From Isoetes taiwanensis (lineage: Eukaryota > Streptophyta > Lycopodiopsida > Isoetales > Isoetaceae), in contig JAJEKV010000011.1 in the NCBI GenBank assembly GCA_021234155.1, forward strand, positions 23,262,416 to 23,326,415: a DNA stretch of 64,000 nt, written 5' to 3'. Each line of letters opens with the position of its first letter. Positions within the stretch are counted from its first letter, which is position 1. Below, piece after piece: positions 34,601-48,100 of this stretch. The position numbers were made by a program, and so were the translations under genes. The notes beneath the pieces were generated by a model. It was not told where the DNA came from and ran no database searches. It worked only from the letters and a program-made list of their open reading frames with translations.

Positions 34601-37600
34601 GAACAGTGTTGGAATAACCGCTAATGAGAGCTTAGCTACTCAAAGGTTCTAGATACCAGCGAGTTACTTCATTGTAATAAGCTGAGAGCATTTATGCGGT
34701 TTTGGAAAATAAGAAGATGTATAAAATATCGCATCCCCCTGATGGAAGAAAAGAAGGAGTACGATGACTTTGACGATTATACTTTTAGGGATAACCGAGA
34801 AGAGGGCAATACATAGCAATCCAAGTCCCGATAAAAATCAAGACGAGGTGTGTAGATTACAAGGAGTGAGATTATATAGACTAGTAGTCCATATATCTTA
34901 AGAGCTACGCTACTCGCGAGGAACAATTGCAGGTACTGAAGTAGAAGGTGGAGGATCCGTTGCCTTGAGGCATAGACCCGTTAGAGATTCTGACTTTGAA
35001 ACTCTTAAGAGGGTAAGGAATTGGATAATCATATGGCGGTTACTAACGAAGATTGAAACATTGGGTTTTCCTATTAGAAGACCAGGAGGTTTTAGTGCCT
35101 CCACTTCATTATGAGGGAGTCAAAGACAAAGAAAGATTCAAGCTGATCAAAAGTCAAGTCCACCCGATAACTTAAGAAAATTAGGTTACGTGTAACTAAG
35201 CATGGGTGGTATGGAACACAAAGGATCCTTAGCGAAAAGAAGCCTTTAGAAAAGCTCCTCATCCGGGGTAGTAAACCTTTGGAATTATAGCATAATCCCA
35301 TGGGTGGTATGATAGTGTATATACACGACTGGAAGACCATAAGGCACTAAAGGGATGGTTAAAGTAGCTGGGGATCCTATAAAAAATGTAGGCAGCATAT
35401 AGATTTCTAACATAGAGTTGGCCACTGCCCAGGGGAGTCGGTGGCTCAGCCACATACTAAAGGTACATAGGCAATATGTTTGTTTGAAAGAACTACCACG
35501 GTTATAGTTTAGCTAAGTTAGAGCAGAGCTCTAGCATTGTGGGATGTGGAGATATGTTTATTATGTACATACCATGTACACATACGATAAACATCTTAGG
35601 AAGGTAATCTAGGTGGCGACACCAGGAGGGAAAGACGAGCGTATCCTAAAGTTACTGATGAAGGATCTGGAGATACGTTCGAAATGTGCAAAGGACCGTC
35701 AACCCGTTGCATGCTAGGATATGGTGTAGTAGTTGGCACTTGAAATAAATGTCAACGGCCAATGGAATAAAGCTTAAGGTAGTGGGGTTGAGTAGTACAA
35801 TAGTACAATTCCAGGATAAGTAGCGAATAGCAGTTACCTGCTAAATGTTCGAATGTGTCTTGCATAGACACCTAAGACTAGCTTTCCCACATGATCCATA
35901 CCTGGATCAGGCATAGGTGACGCCATGGGTTACATGGGGGGGGCAAGTTAACATATACAGGACTCGAGCATTGATACAAGCCCGGGTTATATTAAGCGTA
36001 GGTAATTGTAGAAAGGCTCACTAAATACAAGGCAAGCACCTTGATGACTCCAGGTAACTTACGAAGGCTCACCCGCTCTTAGGCCATGACTATGGCTTAG
36101 ATGAGGATGCCAAGTTATTTGGAATGCCAGAACAACGTTATAGCATCATGACAGAGAAATGTAATGACTAACATTTCCAGGATGTAGGACAATGTTGAAT
36201 CATAATCCCCAATGATAGGTGGGTTAACAATATAGGGAGCATATAATGGCGGCTTAGAAGCCACAAGACGGTTAATAAATACATAAAGGAGTAATGGGGA
36301 TTGGTGACTCTACTGAGTAAGGGTCACAATCAAAGAGGGAAATATGTAGCTGTGGCAGGCGTAAGGGTCGGACTACTGAAAATCGATCATAGACTTAGAA
36401 AACATATTGAAGAAGAGAAGGAATAAAGGACCCTGATGCATGATATTTAGCAATCTGGATAGAAAGGTTATTTCCTAACATGGAGATTAGTCTTTGCTAA
36501 CATGCAAAGATATACCTGCAGCTTGAAAGGCAGCAAGAGCTGAAAAAACTCTTTAAAGATTTGGTGCATGGCTTAGGGAAGAAGACGTCCATGTCTTCGG
36601 ACAACATGGTGAATTGAGTTCACCAAGGACCTTTTTTTTAAATAGATAGATAGGTAGATAGCATTTATATGCCATCGCACATTGGCAGCGTCCCTGAGGA
36701 CATATGACGGAGCCCCAAAGACTTGAACACAAGATCTCCGAATAGAGGAGGCCTATCTTGAGGGGTCTTTGGGTGGTACTGTCCTTTGGGATATTCACGT
36801 AATCCCCTGGAATCTGTAGATTCATTTGCAGACTTAAAGACGTCTAGGCATTAAAATAATGGTTGAAAACATTTGGCTCGGACCTTATCTAGGTACCCTA
36901 GAAGGAGGTGAGTAATCAACAATGGTTGGGTGGCATTGGAATGTACGGGAGAACAACTCCAAAAGAGGGTAGACTGCTGTCACTTTGACAGGCGTGTGAC
37001 ACAGATAATTAATGACATCCATATAGATGGTGAAGTTCGGCACAAAGTGTTGACATTATTATGGGGGTTCTAACACAAGCACTCACTGCGTATTACAGAG
37101 TTGGTACCGTGGTCTGGGAAAATGGTCCACAAAAAGAACACGAGCATTGAGAAGAAGAAGTGAGGGGTGGTAGGATTAAAGCTACCAATGGTCTGGAGGG
37201 GTGCTGCATGGCAGACCCTAGTTGGTTGGGCGAAAAGAGATCCTTTCTCTGGGAAATGAGACGAGTCAAGGTTTAGACACTAGAGAGAGACAACGTTAAT
37301 TATAATTATGTCTATAAAACATTACGTCGAATAAGGTCTAATATAAAGCATATGAATGTAGTATAGAGGCAAGGCCCGAAGAAATTGTGTTATCAAGGCA
37401 TCTACCAAAGGAAAAATAATTAAAGGTATGGATCGAGGAACGCCGATAACTGGACATTATTATCGTCGCCTAAAGAATATCCAAGGATATAACACATGCT
37501 GCTATTCTAGAGAGTTGCCCTGTCGTTGTTAATTAAGTTTCGGAATTAGTCCCACCAAATGAGTTGATGTTGTCATAACAAGTTGGCCGGACTTGCTAGG

Positions 37601-38632
37601 TTACGTCGTGCCATTTGGTCGGTTTATTCCTAGGGAATACTAGCTTTATATGGTTGACAGTTATCCGGTTGACTATAGCAGGGAGAGGTCGTCTCCCATG
37701 GCTATGGCAAGGCTGCTTACTCCGGTGGCTATGGCGAAAGAGCTTGCTTCGACGGCTATGGCGAAAGAGCTTGCTCCGGCGGCTATGGCGGAAGAGCTTG
37801 CTCCGGCGGCTATGGCGAAAGAGCTTGCTCCGGCGGCTATGGCAAAAGAGCTTGCTTCGGCGGAGTTGTTGCCTCCACAATGTGGGTTTACCAAAGGCAT
37901 GCCTCTAATTTAGATATGGAATAGATGCACTATAAATACTAGAAAAAGCATTATATCACTTCATGAAAGAAGTTGGCTTATTGGTAAAGGTGTTGTCTTG
38001 GGTGCAGAAGGTCAGGGGTTCAATCCCATGATGTACCTTTTTCTTAAAAGAACTGCTAACTGGACAAAACAGAATATTAGATATGTATAACAAAGTAATA
38101 AAATATAAATATGCTACGTAAAGATAGTTGGCAAGATGGAAAGAGTATTGGGTTGGAAGTTGGAGGTCACGGGTTCAAAACGTGGGCGAAAACGGAAAAA
38201 ATTATTTTTTTTTAAAAAAAACGGACGCGTATTTTTATACGGCGGACCGTATGGGGCGCTGACGTGCTTATACGCGTTTTATTTTCAAAAAGAAACACCC
38301 TCGGATACGTCGGCGCCCCTTTTTGTTTTTCGGCGGCCTGTTGTCCGTTTTGCCTCGCGAGACATGCCCCCTAGGGTATTTGAGAGGTGCCCGATCCATT
38401 GGAGCCGTTTTCGCCTTCATCCGAGCTACCTACAAAAAGTTATGGCTCCTCGAAACTTGGGTCCTCCAGGCGGCCTAGACTTCCTTAGAAATTACAGTCT
38501 ATTACCTTAACCTAGCACTAAATCAAACATGAAAGACTTAAACAATCACTCTTGGTTAATTCTCTCTCCTAACTACCGAACTAGCGAGTTAGGGTTTGGT
38601 CAGTGCTATGATTTCGAGTAACCGAAATCACG
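31601..38632 (-). other. Internal region of element E, no gene recognised
   Basis: Seven kilobases with stops in all frames and no recognisable gag, protease, RT or integrase motif on either strand. It includes a 27 bp minisatellite at 37701-37865. A degraded polyprotein cannot be excluded by eye. A six-frame profile search is the decisive test. Confidence 0.55.
37701..37865. repeat. 27 bp minisatellite, six copies
   Basis: Exact 27-base spacing of gctatggc at 37701, 37728, 37755, 37782, 37809 and 37836. Being a multiple of three, the repeat stays open in several frames (AMAKELAPA on the + strand), so the ORFs here reflect periodicity rather than proven coding. Confidence 0.85.
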
Positions 38633-38644
38633 GCTCTGATACCA
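38633..38644 (-). promoter_or_regulatory. Primer binding site of element E (tRNA-iMet)
   Basis: The - strand reads TGGTATCAGAGC one base inside the right LTR, the standard plant initiator-Met primer site. Confidence 0.92.
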
Positions 38645-38645
38645 C

Positions 38646-38762
38646 TGTGACGCTCCCTGAACATATACGACCCTCGGACGTATACATACGGGGACTTTCC
38701 CCTCCCATGGCGACCAACTCGCCATGAGCAGGGCCCTCCGTCTATTTCGGGCCATCTATAAT
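38646..38762 (-). repeat. Right (5') LTR of element E, first part
   Basis: Matches 29971-30087 of the left LTR, then is broken by LINE F. The rest is at 51841-53368. Confidence 0.88.
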
Positions 38763-38830
38763 TTTAATTTAATTTTTTGTCTAATGCTCACTTGGGCCTC
38801 GAGGGGCCATGGAGCACATGAACATATTGT

Positions 38831-41232
38831 TTACAGATTTAACAAGAACGAGCGGTGAGTATCCACTGCTCTAACATAAGGACCTAAGGTCAATGGTGGT
38901 AGTTGCAGTAATGAAAAGAAATCAGATGCATAAATCCCAAAATTGTTTCTGATGTGTGCATATTCCGGGCAGCTCGTAAATACATGTCCCTCATCCTCAA
39001 TGTGACCTGATTCACATACCTTGCATGTGCGGTCTTCAGGTTGTGTATTTGTCCATCTCCCTAGTTCGATTTCGAGTCTATGAGATCCCGTTCTATAGCG
39101 GGCCAGCAGGCTTCTTTGTTGTTTAGGTAGACTTGCTAACAGGTAATTCTGACTCTCAATAGTGGCCACTGGATTCACGTTCTGTTGGTACTGTGTCATC
39201 CTTTTACCAGGATCAGCCCATAAAATATCAATAGCATGCTTCTCAACCAGAGATCGAACTTCCTTCTTCTCGGTTGGCCATGATGTGATGCCCCATCTGA
39301 GCGCCCATGCCTTGAGTTTATTGCTCCAGCCGAATTGCATTAGTGCTATATGTGATAGGCGGTCGTCATCTTGCTCATTCACTCTGTTGAAAAAATTGAT
39401 TGCCTGATATAGGCTCTCTAATTCCAGCGAACAGTCCTACCTCAGCGAGCATGATTGAGTATGGGATTTGCGACCTGATACCAAGCTCTTCCCTGGATGA
39501 ACAATTTACTGAACTGTTTCTACCTCGCTTCCATTGTCCGGGTGAGATACCGGTCCCCAGTTGGAGCCATAGAGTACAACCGTCTGGACGAGGGTCTTGA
39601 AAAGAATCTTCTTCAAATTCCAATCTACGAGTGATGCTTTGCTGCATTTAGACAACATGCTATACAGTGCAGCCTTTCCACCTGCAACTCTTCTATTTAT
39701 GCATGTTTTTCAATTATAGTTTGAATCTAAATCAATCCCCAGATACTTGTATGATTCAACAATCTCAAGCATCTCACCTTTGTATGTGAAGGTTGGTCTC
39801 TCCCGAGATCCAAATACCATGACCTTTGATTTCGAAAAGTTGACTGTCATTTCCTTAGCTGCACAAAAAGTCTCCAAATGATTGAGATGTTCCTGTAATG
39901 TTTTAGCCTTGTTAGCAATAAGCACCACGTCATCAGCATAGAGGAGAATCTGAAGGATATAACCGCCAAGTTTTGTCCCAGTAGGTGATCTGTAGTGAAG
40001 CCAATCGTCCAATTCATCTATATAGATGCCAAAGAGGGTTGGGGAAAGAGGGCATCCCTGCCTCACCCCAATCGTGCTCTTCAAAACTGTGCCCAGATCT
40101 TTTGAAATGGTGATCAGCACCTCAGCATATAATTGAGACACTGCCGCTCGGAGCTCTGGAGGAACTCCAACTTGTGTTAATCTATCTCCAAGATTTCTGC
40201 GAGGGACCGTATCAAATGCCTTGCTAAAATCAATGAACGCCAAATATAAGGATACATTAGGTGCTTTTGCCTTTTCGATTCCGGCTCTTAGTGTAAGAAC
40301 ATGGTCTAATGTATTGTGATCTCCTCCTCAATCCGCCTGGCATGGTGAGCTCTCTGATTGTTACGCCCAATTTCCAATCTTGCTCTCCAACAAGCCGCCA
40401 AGCACCTTAGAGAAGATGCTACCAATGAGAATTGTCCTAAGTTTCCCCTTACTCTTGGATCTCCACCCTTGTGGATGGGATGAACTCGGTTAAGCTTCCA
40501 GCTTTGAGGGAGCCCCTGAGTGAGACTAGCATTCAAAATATCTGTAAGGATTGCATGTGTTCTCTCTCCACCCCATTTCAGAAGTTCCATGCATAAATTG
40601 TCTGCATCTGTGGCTTTATTGTTTGCCAATTTGGCTAAACAAAGTTTAACTTCGGATACAGTAAAAAGATCCTCTTTTGGAGCTATATTAAGCATGCTTG
40701 TGGCACCTTCTTTATCATAAATATCTTGGACTAATTTAAGCAAAGCTTCACTATCTGGGATAACGTGAGTATGCTTTCCTTTTAAAGTGTTCCAGAACTT
40801 TTTAGGCTTTTTTCTCAGCTGGTCAGATAAAGCCTTTTGCTTATCAGAAAAATAAGTGCGCTTTTTTTGTCTTATCAGGCGTTTATACCAAGCTGGTTTG
40901 CAAATACAATATTGAGGTAATTTATTGCGAGCTTCTTGGCAGTCTACATCCCACCATGAATTGCAGGGCACGCCTTTCCTAGGCCTTTTGGTGAGACCAA
41001 AAACTGATGTAGCAGCTTCTGTAATAAGCTTTTGAAAGAGTGCAGCATCCTTTTCTATTTCCCCTGTCCATGTAATGTCCACAAGCAGCTCTTCCAAATG
41101 GTCTTTGTATATTCCATGATGCTCATAATCTATCCTTATCTTTGGACAAAATATCTGATTTTGTCTCGTTGATTTAACATGTGCTTGAAGCACTATGTGA
41201 AGAGGCGTGTGGTCAGATTCTGGTAGGAGATT
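38831..41232 (-). pseudogene. LINE F RT and C-terminal domain
   Basis: From 41232 the endonuclease end (LLPESDHTPLHIVL) is followed by a linker. RT blocks are FSVSEVKLCLAKLANNKATD-type at about 40680, FIDFSKAFDTVPRRNL (motif A), GVRQGCPLSPTLFGIYIDEL (motif B), LLYADDVVLIA (motif C) and YKYLGIDLDSNYN. The C-terminal frame 39382-38831 has the finger CKVCESGHIEDEGHVFTSCP. Frameshifts near 40440 and 39650 break the ORF. Confidence 0.82.
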
Positions 41233-41263
41233 CACACTGACCCCAATTTTTGGTCCACAGTTG
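41233..41263 (+). repeat. Left TIR of element D
   Basis: Starts CACACTGACCCCAA and pairs with 50243-50273. Sequence to about 41800 is rich in T runs and tgttgttttt repeats, possibly subterminal repeats. Confidence 0.8.
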
Positions 41264-44200
41264 TTTTTTCCTTGTACGGAAGTGTTGTTTTATGCCAAAA
41301 ACTACACCAAAATGGCCCCAAAAGTCCACGTGGCCCGTTTATCCGGATTTGCACAAAGAGACAGTGGTTTTTTGCAGAAATTTCCCACGGTGGTCTTTTG
41401 GCCGTTTTTGTCAACGTGTCCTTTTTTTTCACTATTGTTTTTTTATCAGTTTTCTTCTACGTGTGGTTTTTTTGTCACTGTTGTTTTTGTAATAAGTCAT
41501 GCGTTGTTTTTTTTAGAAGTACACGCGTAGATTTACGTATTACTACTAATGAAGAAGTAAAAAAGACAGATCTTTTTCTTTTTTTCTATGCGTTTTATTT
41601 TTTCCCTCTACTTGTAGTTTTTAAAAGTTGTCATTGTTTTCTTAGAGAAAGATGTGTAGTTTTTAAAGAAATTCACATGTTTTATTTAAAAATAATTACT
41701 ATTTTCAAATATTGTTTTCCTCAATATTATATGTAGCTATATAAAAGTAGACACGTTATTTCTTAAATTGTTTATTTCCAAGTGTTGTTTTTGCAAGAAA
41801 ATCAAAATAAAATATCCGTGGACTTTTTTTAAGTTTACAAAAAACAACACGCTTTGGTTTACACATAAACATATTTCTAAACAATCAAATCTTGGCACGT
41901 GGCACTCATTCTTTTATATGTGGATATCTTTTTAACTAATCAAACCTTGACACGCGTGGCAACCACATTCTTTAAAAAAAAAAACCGCTTCTACTTTTTT
42001 CTTTTTGCCTAGTGATAATTTCAATCACAAAAATATACATCACACAACATTTGAAAATGAATACAATCTTTTAGGGAAGGCTTTAAGAATCAAACCCAAA
42101 CATATTGCAATCTAAATTTTAGATTTACATTGAAACATTCAATGGGTAAAACTCATATCTGATTAATGGTTAAAGGTTCAGAACAATTAAATCAAAAAAT
42201 GACTTATTATAATTTGAAAACACTTGAGCCCCGTATTGACTTCGATTCTTGTATAAAGTACGCTTTGATCGTGCCAATGGGGTTCGATCCAACCATCTTA
42301 TATGTGGTATTCTCCCATGGAGTGGGACCTCCCAAAGATGCCAAAGACGATGGCACCACCAAATTTAACTTCAACAAATAAACAAAGTGCATTTCCAAAT
42401 TGTAATTTTCGAAATGCCACCAAAGCCTGCCGGATCCAACACCTAAAAGCCCCGAATCACGTTGATTATGGTCGGAATCACAATGTATAAAAAAAAAAGA
42501 AAGCATAGAAACAAGACAATTTTTTTCCTAACCTGCAAAAGCAAAATAAGGACGGCGATGATAACCCAGAATGGGAACAGTATCAGTGACAAAACCCCAC
42601 AACGGTTTCACGTCCCAGGAATCGTTGTGATTCCATGATAAAACTGCATTGCAGAGGGCTGCTGCATTTGGACATCTTTCCAAAGTAATACATAACGACC
42701 ACTTTGTACAGAGAACCTTTTTACGCGACTAAAACCATATACTATAATAACAAATGGCGACAAAGCTCCAAAACTTGCCCGGATTTGGAGCCAAGTAAAG
42801 GGGCTCCAGATTTTCTGGTATACATACCTCCAGTTTGGTGCTTTTCGTGCATTGGGGATGAGCTGCTCCTCCTCCCCATCTATCAGTATCCTTCATAGTT
42901 TGTCTTGACTTGGTCGCATTGTTCCCCGATGTATGATCAACAATCGCCTCCCCTCAATACACCCAAGAACCATAGCCATTTCTCCGATTTCTTTATGTTG
43001 CTAATTTCCACACATGCTATTACACAATGGCCAAAGGAAAAGCGAGGTGGATTGAGAAAGCGGACAAAGAGAGAAACATGGCAAACACAGAGGTCGAGAG
43101 CGCATTCGGCCAAGAAACAAGAAAGATTCGCCAAGAAGCGTAAGCCGGTAGCGATTGGGCCAAGAAACGAAGGTAAGCGATTCGGCCAACAAGTAGAAGC
43201 AGATTCGGCAAGAAACCAGGCCTAGAACAGTCATGAGCTCCTAGAACGGCCCGCGAACTCACCACAGGGATCTTTGCCCGATTCGCGCTGAACTTTGCCA
43301 TCGCCATAGCTGGAAGGAGCAGGAAACAGAATCGCCATAGTTGCTGCAGCACAAAAGCGGGAAAGAGGATGATACGACCTGGATCAAAATCCAGGCCGTT
43401 CATCTCGACCCATCTGGGCCGTTGAATTGTTTCACATTTTTTAATTTCCCTTAATTTGCATGGTTTATGTGCTAAACAATTTGCATGGTTCCTAAATAAA
43501 TGTACTATATAATTTAGGAAGGCCATTGCAGGGATAATGTTTGTTGCGTGTTTCTAGTCGAGGCAAAGGGGCATGAGCCCTCTCGTGGTGGCAATCGGCG
43601 AAGCATCTTGCCATGCAATGGCCTGAAGCAAACATAAAAAGGGATAGGTGTAATAACTTCAGTTGAGCACTATGTTTTTGGCGGAATCGCCTCCTCTGGA
43701 ACATATGCTCACATTTGGCTCACTATTATTCCACAAAAGTTTGTAAATACTAGGCAAAATGATCTATGTAACCTGCCAATTTTCTAGCACTTGATTTGTC
43801 AAAATTCTTAGGATACATCACTCCACCAGGGTTGACTATTTTATAATATGGGATCTTAGATAGTAAGTACCCCACAGTCTACAGTTGGCATGGAATATGA
43901 TGATGTGGCACTTCAAGTGGTGACATGCCATGCCAAGAGTAGGCAAGACCAACTTTGACTAGGCAAAAAATGAAGCGATGGGCAACTTTTGCTTTGCATG
44001 GGTGATGGGCAATTTTTGGCGGACATGGCAAGATATGAGTGACATGGATTTGATGACTAGGCATTCTTGTAAGAAATATGATGACTTTTTAGGATGTTTG
44101 TATAGGAATTTGGCAAGGAATATGTTTCGAAAGAGTTAAAAATAACTAGTAAAATCTTATTTTCGAAGTTGCCATGTCATTGCCACATCATTCCAGGGCC

Positions 44201-45169
44201 AAACTTTCATTGCGCAATATAGCAGAACCAACTTTCATTTATTAACAATTATCATGTCTCAACCTACACTACCATGTCTGCCCTTTTGAGCAACAAAATC
44301 TCATGCTTGTTCAATCTCAGATGGCTTGAAGATATCGTTAAGGCACATTGATCAACAAGCCATAATTAAAAATTGGCGGTTTGAGCTAGAGAGTTGAATA
44401 TATGAACAAAAGTTGGTTGAAAACCTAAGTACGTTTGAAAAAAGCTTGATTGAAGATTGAAAGACCATGCGCCCTTCTCCATGCAAAGTGATGTCAATTT
44501 ATAAAAAGCCCCACATGTCAACCCCGGCCATGGTGGACATGGTCAGAACCTCCAATTTACTTAAGCTAATCACTCTTTTTTGAAAAACAAAAGCTGGAAC
44601 CAAAAGGGTTTACTTTGTGATATTTACCATATGATTGGCATTACAGATTGTTAAACAATACATTTGTTTGGCGATGGATGCATATTGAACAGTCTTTGTG
44701 AAGTGTTGTTTACTGAAATCTAGGTCTAGTGTGATCTCATATTGTGCTACTTATGTGATAACATTGGAAAGATAGATTTGGTGACTTCGATTGGTCACAA
44801 ATGGCTAACTGTAATCTGGTACCAGTATTAATGCATGATAAGATTTTAATGTCACATTGTGGGCTGTTGGAGCATAGTGTCATGCACATTAAGTTAATAA
44901 GTGATGTTACATTTTGTAAGCTAATAAAGATCAAGGGACGTCTATGAATGAATGGTGAATCTATTTTAAATAATAATGTAGTGCTGGATCTAGGATGACT
45001 AAATGAATAAGCATATCTTTTCTCAAAAAATAAAAATGGGAGTAGGAGTACTTGATGTGGCCTGGATTTAAAACCCAGGGTAGATATTTGGGGACATGTA
45101 CTTACTAGTAAACGAGGCGTTTTAAAGTTGTGAACTTTATCTGACCGTAGTCGTAGTAAGAATATAATC
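41264..45169. other. Left interior of element D, no gene recognised
   Basis: AT-rich with T-rich subterminal sequence to about 42000. At 43080-43210 there are several repeats of attcggccaagaaac type. No ORF looks conserved and no transposase motif is seen. Confidence 0.5.
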
Positions 45170-48100
45170 GAAGAAGAAATGCAAACGCCCCACAGGGCAG
45201 TATTCTGCAGGACTTTTGGGGCGAGCTACTTTCGGGGGGTTAGCATCAACACTCTCCCTCACGCGGATCATATGGTGAAAGGGCCTAGTCGAATCTAACT
45301 AGGATATGACCTTCGAAACGTAAACCATGTGTGTTGTTAGGTTCTTGAACGGTTTACGTTATGGAGCTCATTTTCCCTATCCGACCATTTAATCTGCCGT
45401 CGTTCAAGTAACCTGCTTCGAGCAGGTTCAAAAAAATTCAAGATCTGTTCGGGAGAACTTATCAAACTGTGAAGCGTCATGTGGTCGACTGTGTAGAACC
45501 CCAAGTGTTTTGTCGGTCAGGCAATATAAAGGCTCCGGAATGGAGATTCGACTTCGCCATATCATCCGGAATACCGAAATTACCCTAAGAACCAAGTTAT
45601 ACGGTCATTTTTTGCAACGAAAGAAACACGAACCCCTCTACATGACAGTATTCCGCAGCCACCTCTTAGGCCAATTGACTACGAACCTGTTGAAAATGAG
45701 CCACTTTGGCACTTCTTGGAGAAGGGGTGGTCTTCTGCTCACGAAACTTGGTCTCCAGGGTAATATCAACGTTTTGAGTCCGTTTGCAGTGTCAGTTCAC
45801 AGGTCTGGAGTGGGAGAGGTGCTCGTCCGTGGCCAGGGGCCTTTGGGAGAGGACCTTTGGGGCGAACTACTTTTGGAAGGTTTTAAGGGTGCTTCTTCTG
45901 GTGTCAACACCCTCCCTCTACCTGATGACGAATCTGACTAGGATATGGCCTTCGAAACGTAAACCCTGTGTGTTGCTAGGTTATTGAAGGGTTTACGTTA
46001 TGGAGGTCGAGTTTTAGTCAGTTGCACTTGCAACATGGTCGGTGAAGCCGCAGCTTGAAAACTCGAAGCAATAGGAACTGACGGAATGGGGTTTGGATTT
46101 ATCCTGCTCCCAATGTGGCAATTAGAAATCAAGAGCGCCTTTTGCAGTAGCAAAATTGTTTGGGATCATTCGGGATGGCTAATAGATCCAAACTCTGTTA
46201 TTTTAGTTGACATGGCTCCGTATGCATGTTTAGAAAAGGTACACCTAGTTATCTAAGAAAACGACCAATTTTTTGGCCTCACAAAACGTAAACCCTGTGT
46301 GTTGCTAGGTTATTGTAGGGTTTATGTTTCGGACGAACTTCTTCTGGAACGTTTTAGGGCTCCGTCTTCTGGCATCAACGCCCTCCCACTACCTCATGAC
46401 ATTGTGCAAGATCCTGGTCCAATCTGACCAGGGTATGACCTCCAAAACGTAAACCCTGTGCGTTGCTAGGTTATTGTAGGGTTTACGTTATGGAGGTCGA
46501 GTTTTATTCAGTTGCACTTGAGACATAGTCGAGAAGCTGCAGTTGAAAACAAGAAGCAATAGAAACTGACGAAATGGGGTTTGGATTTACCGAGGCAAAC
46601 TTTCCTACCAGTGCTCCTCCGGGAGGGCAAATGCCAATGCCTCCCTTCCCGGAACCCGTTTCCATATCCGGCCCGTTGAATTCTCCATTCAAGTAACTTG
46701 CTTCGAAAGCAGGCTCAAAAAATTCAAGATCTGTCCGAGAGAACATATCAAACCGCAAGTGTCTGCGATCGACCATGTAGAAACCCAAGTGTTTTGTCGT
46801 TCGGGCAGTACAAAGGCCCCGGAATGGAGATTTGACTTCGCCATGTCGTCCGAAGCAGCAAAATTACCCTAGAGACCAAGTTACACGGTCATTGTTTGCA
46901 GCAAAAGAAACACGAACCCTCTACATGGCAGTATTCTGCACCCTCCGCTAAGGCCAATACACTACGAACGTGTTGGACATGAGCTACTTTGGCGCTTCCG
47001 GGAGCAGGGGTGGTCTTCTGCCCACAAAACTTGGTCTCCAAGGTAATGTCGATGTTTCGAGTCCATTGGCGAGTCGATCACGCCCGGGGTAGGAGAGTTG
47101 CCCGTCCGCGGGCCAAGGACCTTCCAGAGAGGACCTTTGGGGCCGAACTTCTTTTAAGAAGGTTTTAGGGCTCCGCCTTCCGCATCAACGCCCTCCACTA
47201 CCAAATGACATTGTGCAAGATCCAGTCCAATCGACCCGGTATGGCCTCCAAAACGTAAACCCCCGTGGGGTTGCTAGGTTATTGTGGGGTTTACGTTATG
47301 GAGGTCGAGTTTTATTCGGGTTGCACTTGAGACATGGTCGAAAGCCGCAGTTGAAAACAAGAAGCAATAGAAACCGCGAAATGGGGTTTGGATTTACCGA
47401 GGCGGTGCTTTCCTATCGGTGCTTCTCGGGAGGGCAAATGCCAATGCCTCCCTTCCCGGAACCCGGTTTCCATATCCGACCGTTGAATTCTCCATTCAAG
47501 TAACTTGCTTCGAGCAGGCTCAAAAAAATTCAAGATCTGTCCGGGAGAACATATCAAACCGCAAGATCTGTCCGGGAGAACATATCAAACCGCAAAGTGT
47601 CCTGCGGTAAATGAATCGTAGAAACCCAAGTGTTTTGTCGTTCGGGCAGTACAAAGGCTCCGGAATGGAGATTTGACTTCGCCATGTCGTCCGAAACAGC
47701 GAAATTACCCTAGGGACTAAGTTACACGGTCATTTTTTGCAGCAAAAGAAACACGAACCCTCTATATGGCAGTATTCTGCACCCTCCGCTAAGGCCAATT
47801 CACTACGAACGTGTTGGACATGAGCTACTTTGGCGCTTCCGGGAGCAGGGGTGGTCTTCTGCCCACAAAACTTGGTCTCCAGGGTAATGTTGATGTTTCG
47901 AGTCCGTTGGCAGAGTCAGATCACAGTTCCGGGGTGGGAGAGTTGCCCGTCCGTGGCCAGGGACCCTCCAGAGAGGACCTTTGGGACGAACTTCTTCTGG
48001 AAGGTTTTAGGGCTCCGTCTTCTGGCGTCAACGCCCTCCCACTACCTCATGACATTGTGCAAGATCCTGGTCCAATCTGACCAGGGTATGGCCTCCAAAA

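Noticed and set aside
37596-37913. Overlapping ORFs on both strands over the 27 bp repeat
   Set aside because: A repeat whose length is a multiple of three stays open in many frames, and no start context or homology supports a gene.
38633-38644. Part of a tRNA gene
   Set aside because: Only the 12-base complement of the tRNA-iMet 3' end is present, next to an LTR, so it is a primer binding site.
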